Below are positions 51,201-57,200 of a stretch of DNA of 64,000 bases, piece after piece. The notes beneath the pieces are model-generated. The model was not told the origin of the DNA and did not search any database. It saw only the letters and a list, made by a program, of their open reading frames with translations. The stretch covers positions 59,892,633-59,956,632 of the forward strand of contig OY755240.1 in the NCBI GenBank assembly GCA_963576725.1, given 5' to 3'. The position numbers and the translations under genes were made by a program. How positions within the stretch are numbered: position 1 is the first letter of the stretch; the number at the start of each line of letters is the position of its first letter. This stretch comes from Azorinus chamasolen. Taxonomy: Eukaryota; Mollusca; Bivalvia; Cardiida; Solecurtidae.

Positions 51201-54200
51201 TAAAATTCAGTCTATATTCATGATGTCATTTTTAGCTCGTCTGTTTCGAAGAAATCACAAGCTATTGTCATAACTCCGGCGTCCATGTCGTTGTCGTCCT
51301 CGTCCGAAATCTTAACATCGACCATAACTTCTTCAGTTTTTCATTTACAACCTTGGTTTTTGCAGGTATGCATGTTCATCTTGAAAATGATGACAGACAA
51401 GTGTTGCACCTGCTTGCAGTACTCTTGTTTCTTGTATGCATTTCTATGGAGTAAAGGGTTAAACAAACAGAGCTGACTCTGGTCAGATGGCTCCTATAGG
51501 AACCGTCTGATTTGAGTCTACTTTATTTGCAGAAACTCCGACAGGTGTCTCTATCTGGAAAAGGATTAATTATATGTTTATACCTTTTACTTGATTAAGA
51601 CACCTATTTCAGCCCTTTACTGCATGAATATGCCTTTCTGCGCCTTTGGAAACACGGTAGACCCAGATCAGATGGCTCCTATAGGAGCCATCTGATTAGG
51701 TTCTGCTCTGTTTGCTAACGAAATTTGATCTTATATTATAAAGCATAAATAGGAAGAAAAAATAGTCAGATGCAAACACTGCTATTGCGATTAATTTACA
51801 ACAATATCTTTGAACACTCAATTACCAAATTGGAACCAATTCTCCGTTGATACCGGTTTCTATATTATGTAATCATGCACACTGCTTAAACTAAGGGTAT
51901 ACTTGTGTCAAATGGCAGTGAAGGATGTTTATATTTTACCGTTTGTAGAAAGTTGTCGTCTGTTGTATGGGGAGAGAAGGGAAGGAATTTTTAGTGGATT
52001 ATATTTACGCGTGTTTGATGGACACGCGAAAATTTCCTTCTCGCGAAAAAAACCACTTATACGGTATCTGTTTCGTAGTTTCTAAAATAGCTTCAATATT
52101 CCATTTTTCATATTTCATTATAATTATTTAGTCCATGAATATAAAGTAGGTATTGAAATTTGGTGTAAATCTAGACAGGGAAATGGTTAAAATAGACACA
52201 TACTTTGCTGTTTTGCTGTTATGAAAATATCACAAGTTGATATTCAAGTCATTATGTTATTAGATAAGACCATAAAAGAGGCATTCAGTTTTATTGTGTT
52301 TTATTATACCCCCGCAAACTAAGTTGGTCTGCCTGTCTGTCTGTGGCACAACCTGGCACAAATCTTGTGACGCAAACTACTTTTACATTTCCTTTACTGA
52401 TTTACATCAAACTTTGCATATGCATTAAGTATGAAGTGTACATGTGCATGACACAATTTCACTTGTTTGGCTCTGAGCATTGCATAATTATTTCTCCTTG
52501 AACTTATTAAACACGAATGGTACATGCGCAAGACGCAATTCATGTGTTTAGCTCTGGGCATTGCAGAATTATCTCCCCCTGAACTTTGAGTATTTTTAGC
52601 TCACCTGAGCCGAAGGCTCAGGATGAGCTATTGTGACCGCTATTTGTCCGGCGTCCGGTGTCCGGCGTCCGTCCGGCGTCCGTCGTCCGTCCACATTTTC
52701 AAACGACATTTCCTCTGAAACTACTGACCCGATTTTAACCAAATTTTGACAGAAGCATCAGTGGCTAGGGGGAACGAAACGTTGTTCACATTATGACCCC
52801 CAGGCCAAAAATGGCCCCGCCCAAGGGCTTATCAGTTTTTCATAGGAAAATCTTTAAAAATCTTCTTCTCTGAAACTGTAAGGCATAGACCTTTGATATT
52901 TGGCATATAGCATGATTTAATGGTCCTTTACAAAAATTGTTCAAATTATGACCCCCGGGCCAAAAATGGCCCCGCCCAAGGGCTTATCAGTTTTTCATAG
53001 GAAAATCTTTAAAAATCTTCTTCTCTGAAACTGTAAGGCATAGACCTTTGATATTTGGCATGTAGCATGATCTAATGGTCCTCTACAAAAATTGTTCAAA
53101 TTATGACCCCTGGGCCAAAAATGGCCCCGCCCAAGGGCTAGTTTTTCATAGGAAAATCTTTAAAAATCTTCTTCTCTGAAACTGTAAGGCCTAGATCTTT
53201 GATATTTGGCATGTAGCATGATCTTATGGTTCTCTACAAAGATTGTTCAAATTATGACCCCGGGCCAAAAATGGCCCCGCCGAATGGCTTATCAGTTTTT
53301 CATAGGAAAATCTTTAAAAATCTTCTTCTCTGAAACTGTAAGGCCTAGACCTTTGATATTTGGCATGTAGCATGATCTAATGGTACTCTACAAAGATTGT
53401 TCAAATTATGACCCCCGGGCCAAAAATGGCCCCGCCCAAGGGCTTATGAGTTTTACATTGGAAAATCTTTAAAAATCTTCTTCTCTGAAACTGTAAGGCC
53501 TAGACCTTTGATATTTGGCATGTGGCATGATCTAATGGTCTTCTACAAAGACTGTTCAAATTATGACCCCCGGGCCAAAAATGGTCCCGCCCAAGGGCTT
53601 ATCAGTTTTTCATAGGAACATCTTTAAAAATCTTCTTCTGAAACTGTAAGGCCTAGACCTTTGATATTTGGCATGATCTAATTGTCCTCTACAAATATTG
53701 TTCAAATTATGACCCCCTGGCCAAAAATGGCCCCGCCCAAGGGCTTATCAGTTTTTCATAGGAAACTCTTTAACATTCTTCTTCTCTGAAACTGTAAGGC
53801 CTAGACCTTTGATAGTTGGTATGTAGCATGATCTAATGGTCCTCTACAAAGATTGTTCATATTATGACCACGGGCCGAAAATGGCCCCGCCCAAGGGCTT
53901 ATCAGTTTTTCATAGGAAAATCTTTAAAAATCTTCTTCTCTGAAACTGTAAGGCCTAGACCTTTGATATTTGGCATGTACCTTTTGCTTGTGGTCCTCTG
54001 CCAAGATTGTTCAACTTACGACCATGACCTCTGGGCGAAACTTGGCCCTGGCTTATCAGTTTTCATGGGAAAACTATATCATTTTTCTCTGAAACCATAA
54101 GGCTTAGACCTTTAATTAATGGCATACTGCTTTGCCTTGTGGTTCTCTACCAAGGTTGTACAAATGATGGCCCCGTCCCTGGGGTATCTCAGGTAAGCGC

Positions 54201-57200
54201 TTCAGGGCCTCATGGCCCTCTTGTTTGTTATTTTGTCATGAAACAGGGGAGTTGGTGTCGCAAACTACTAACTGAATTTGAAATAGTACATCATTGTGCA
54301 AGGCACAATTTCTCTGTGTTTACTGGCAGGCATTAAAGAATGATCTGCACTTGAACATTGAGTATTTTAGTCATTTGGGCCTGTTACATAGGTAGTTGGT
54401 GTCACAAAACTTGGATTTGTAATCAAGGCTATTATGCTGGGGTATTCATCACCTTTAGTGATAGTTCTAGTTGTGTCTTGTAGATTCTTGAGGATGCCAT
54501 GAAGTTCCTTACCTTAGGTAGAACTTGTCTTTCATTCCCAAAAAAGCGTTCCATCACAGAACTCATAGAAAATATGTCAAAGGTAAGACATTGTTTCGTA
54601 TATTACTTAATTGAAAAGGTTTTCTTTCAAACAAGAATATCAAGTTGAAAAAGTTTTTTTTAACCCTTCGCTTGCTATTCACGTCAATATACCTACCTGT
54701 AAATAGTGAAGACCCAGATGAGACAGCTCCTGCAGGAGCTGTCTCATCAGGGTATTCACTATTTACAAGTTGATTGTGCAACCAGTGCACTCCACAGCAG
54801 TGATTGCACAGCGAAATACTTGTACACAGTGAAGATATATGTAATTATACAACAGGGAATGGGTAAAGAAGGAGAACTGTATTTTAAAATTCAGCAAGCG
54901 AAGGGTTAAAACAAATGTATCAATCACAATGGTTTATAATTTTGAAGTGCTGCATGCACCATGACATTCTAGAACTGAGATACAGTAAAACCCCGCTAGA
55001 GTGACCACCTGAATGAGGTATAATTTTGGGTGCTAGATGCAGGTGGTAGCTTAATGCAGGACAAAAATAATGCAGAAAGCTCCTAGAGGAGCTTTCTGCA
55101 TTACTTTTGCCCTGCATTAAGCAACCACCTGCTTATGAATACACCCATTTCGATTCATTAAGTGGTCGCATTAGAGGGGTTTTACTGTATGTGGGACTTT
55201 CATTTTGTCAGTCAGTCCAGTCAGTCCATTCAGTCAGTCAGTCATATCTTTAACTCTTTACTCCATTAGTATTCATGTACGAAATAATCATGAATATTAA
55301 TTAGATGTATTGTAATATTAGCACATAAACACAGGAATTTTTGGGCATGGCAGAAACTAGAATCAAATCTCTCTAAATTATTTTCATAAGCATACAGAGC
55401 AGACTCTGATCAGACGGCTCCTACATGAGCCATCTGATATGGGTCTGCTCTGTTTGCATCAAGGCATAGAAAGGCGTATTTATGGAGTATAGGGTTAATG
55501 TTTCTTTATTAATTTGTCCACTTAGCTACAGTTGTATACATTTTGCATTGTTTTGTATTAGATCTGTCAACTTCACTGCTTACAGTTTTGGCCATCCTGT
55601 TTAATAACACTTGTGATAATTTGAATATTAGACCATATCAAATAATCTTCATATCTCCACATGTATGTTATAAATAATCATATATATTGGAATTTGAGTT
55701 AGCACTTGATGTTTTTGCAGCAAAACTTCTATCCACAAATGCCAAACGATGTAGCGCTGAGTTTCTACATCCACTCGTCCAAGCTCATCCTTGCCTTGTA
55801 CAACCTTAACCATACCAGTTATCAGGTGGAGATAGTAAGCAGACACCAGGTAAGCCAAAAGGGCTGTTAGCCAGCAGAACCAGGTAAGAGTACAGTGACT
55901 GTCCACCAATAGACAGCAAGTAAGAGTACAGTGACTGTCCACCAATAGACAGCAAGTAAGAGTACAGTGACTGTCCACCAATAGACAGCAAGTGAGAGTA
56001 CAGTGACTGTCCACCAATAGACAGCAAGTAAGAGTACAGTGACTGTCCACCAATAGACAGCAAGTAAGAGTACAGTGACTGTCCACCAATAGACAGCAAG
56101 TAAGAGTACAGTGACTGTCCACCAATTGACAGCAAGTAAGAGTACAGTGACTGTCCACCAATAGACAGCAAGTAAGAGTACAGTGACTGTCCACCAATAG
56201 ACAGCAAGTAAGAGTACAGTGACTGTCAGTCAGCAGACACCAGGAAAGAGCACAGTGACTGTCTGCCAGCAGATACCAGGTGAGAGTACAGTGACTGTCC
56301 ACCAGCAGACACCAGGTGAGAGTACAGTGACTGTCAACCTGCAGACACCAGGTGAGAGTACTGTGACTGTCCGCTAGCAGACACCAGGTGAGAGTGCAGT
56401 GACTGTCAGTCAGCAGACACCAGGTAAGAGCACAGTGACTGTCAGCTAATAGACAAGTAAAGAGAACAGTGACTGTTAGCTATCAGACACCAGACAAGAG
56501 CACAGTGACTGGCAGTTAGCAGACAACAGGTAAGAGCACACTGACTGTCAGTCAGTAGACAACAGGTAAGAGCACAGTGACTGTCAGTTAGCAGACAACA
56601 GGTAAGAGCACAGCGACTGTCAGTCAGTAGACAACAGGTAAGAGCACAGTGACTGTCAGTCAGTAGACAACAGGTAAGAGCACAGTGAGTGTCAGTTAGC
56701 AGACAACAGGTAAGAGCACAGTGACTGTCAGTTAGCAGACAACAAATAAGAGCACAGTGACTGCTAGCCATCAAACCACAGGTTAGAGTACATGCCATAA
56801 TAAAAATACATCTAATTGATATCCATGATTTCATTAATAATATGTTTTTCATGAATAGTCTTTATTCTTGAAGTAAAGAGTTAATATTCATGTTAGACAT
56901 GTTTGAAGTAATTACATTATGAATATTAATTAGCTCAGATTTGTATGATGCCATGGCAGAAACAAACCTATATTATTTCATAAGCAAACAGAGCAGACCT
57001 GTTCAGACATCTTCTACAGGAGTCATCTGATCAGGATCTACTGTTTCAAATGTGTGAAAATGCATATCTATAATAATTAATATTTTACTCCATAAATAGA
57101 TCTTTCTACATTTTTAAAAACAGAGAACACCCAGGTTCTATGTCTCCTACAGGAGCTGTCTGATCAGGATCTGCTCTGCTTATGTTATAACATAAATATA

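Noticed and set aside
55649..56302. 217- and 133-codon minus-strand open frames
   Set aside because: Translation of the 36-bp minisatellite (multiple of three), antisense to Rogdi exon 8 and its intron. No start context or homology.
56442..56852. 136-codon minus-strand open frame
   Set aside because: Same minisatellite, second subtype; repeat-driven.
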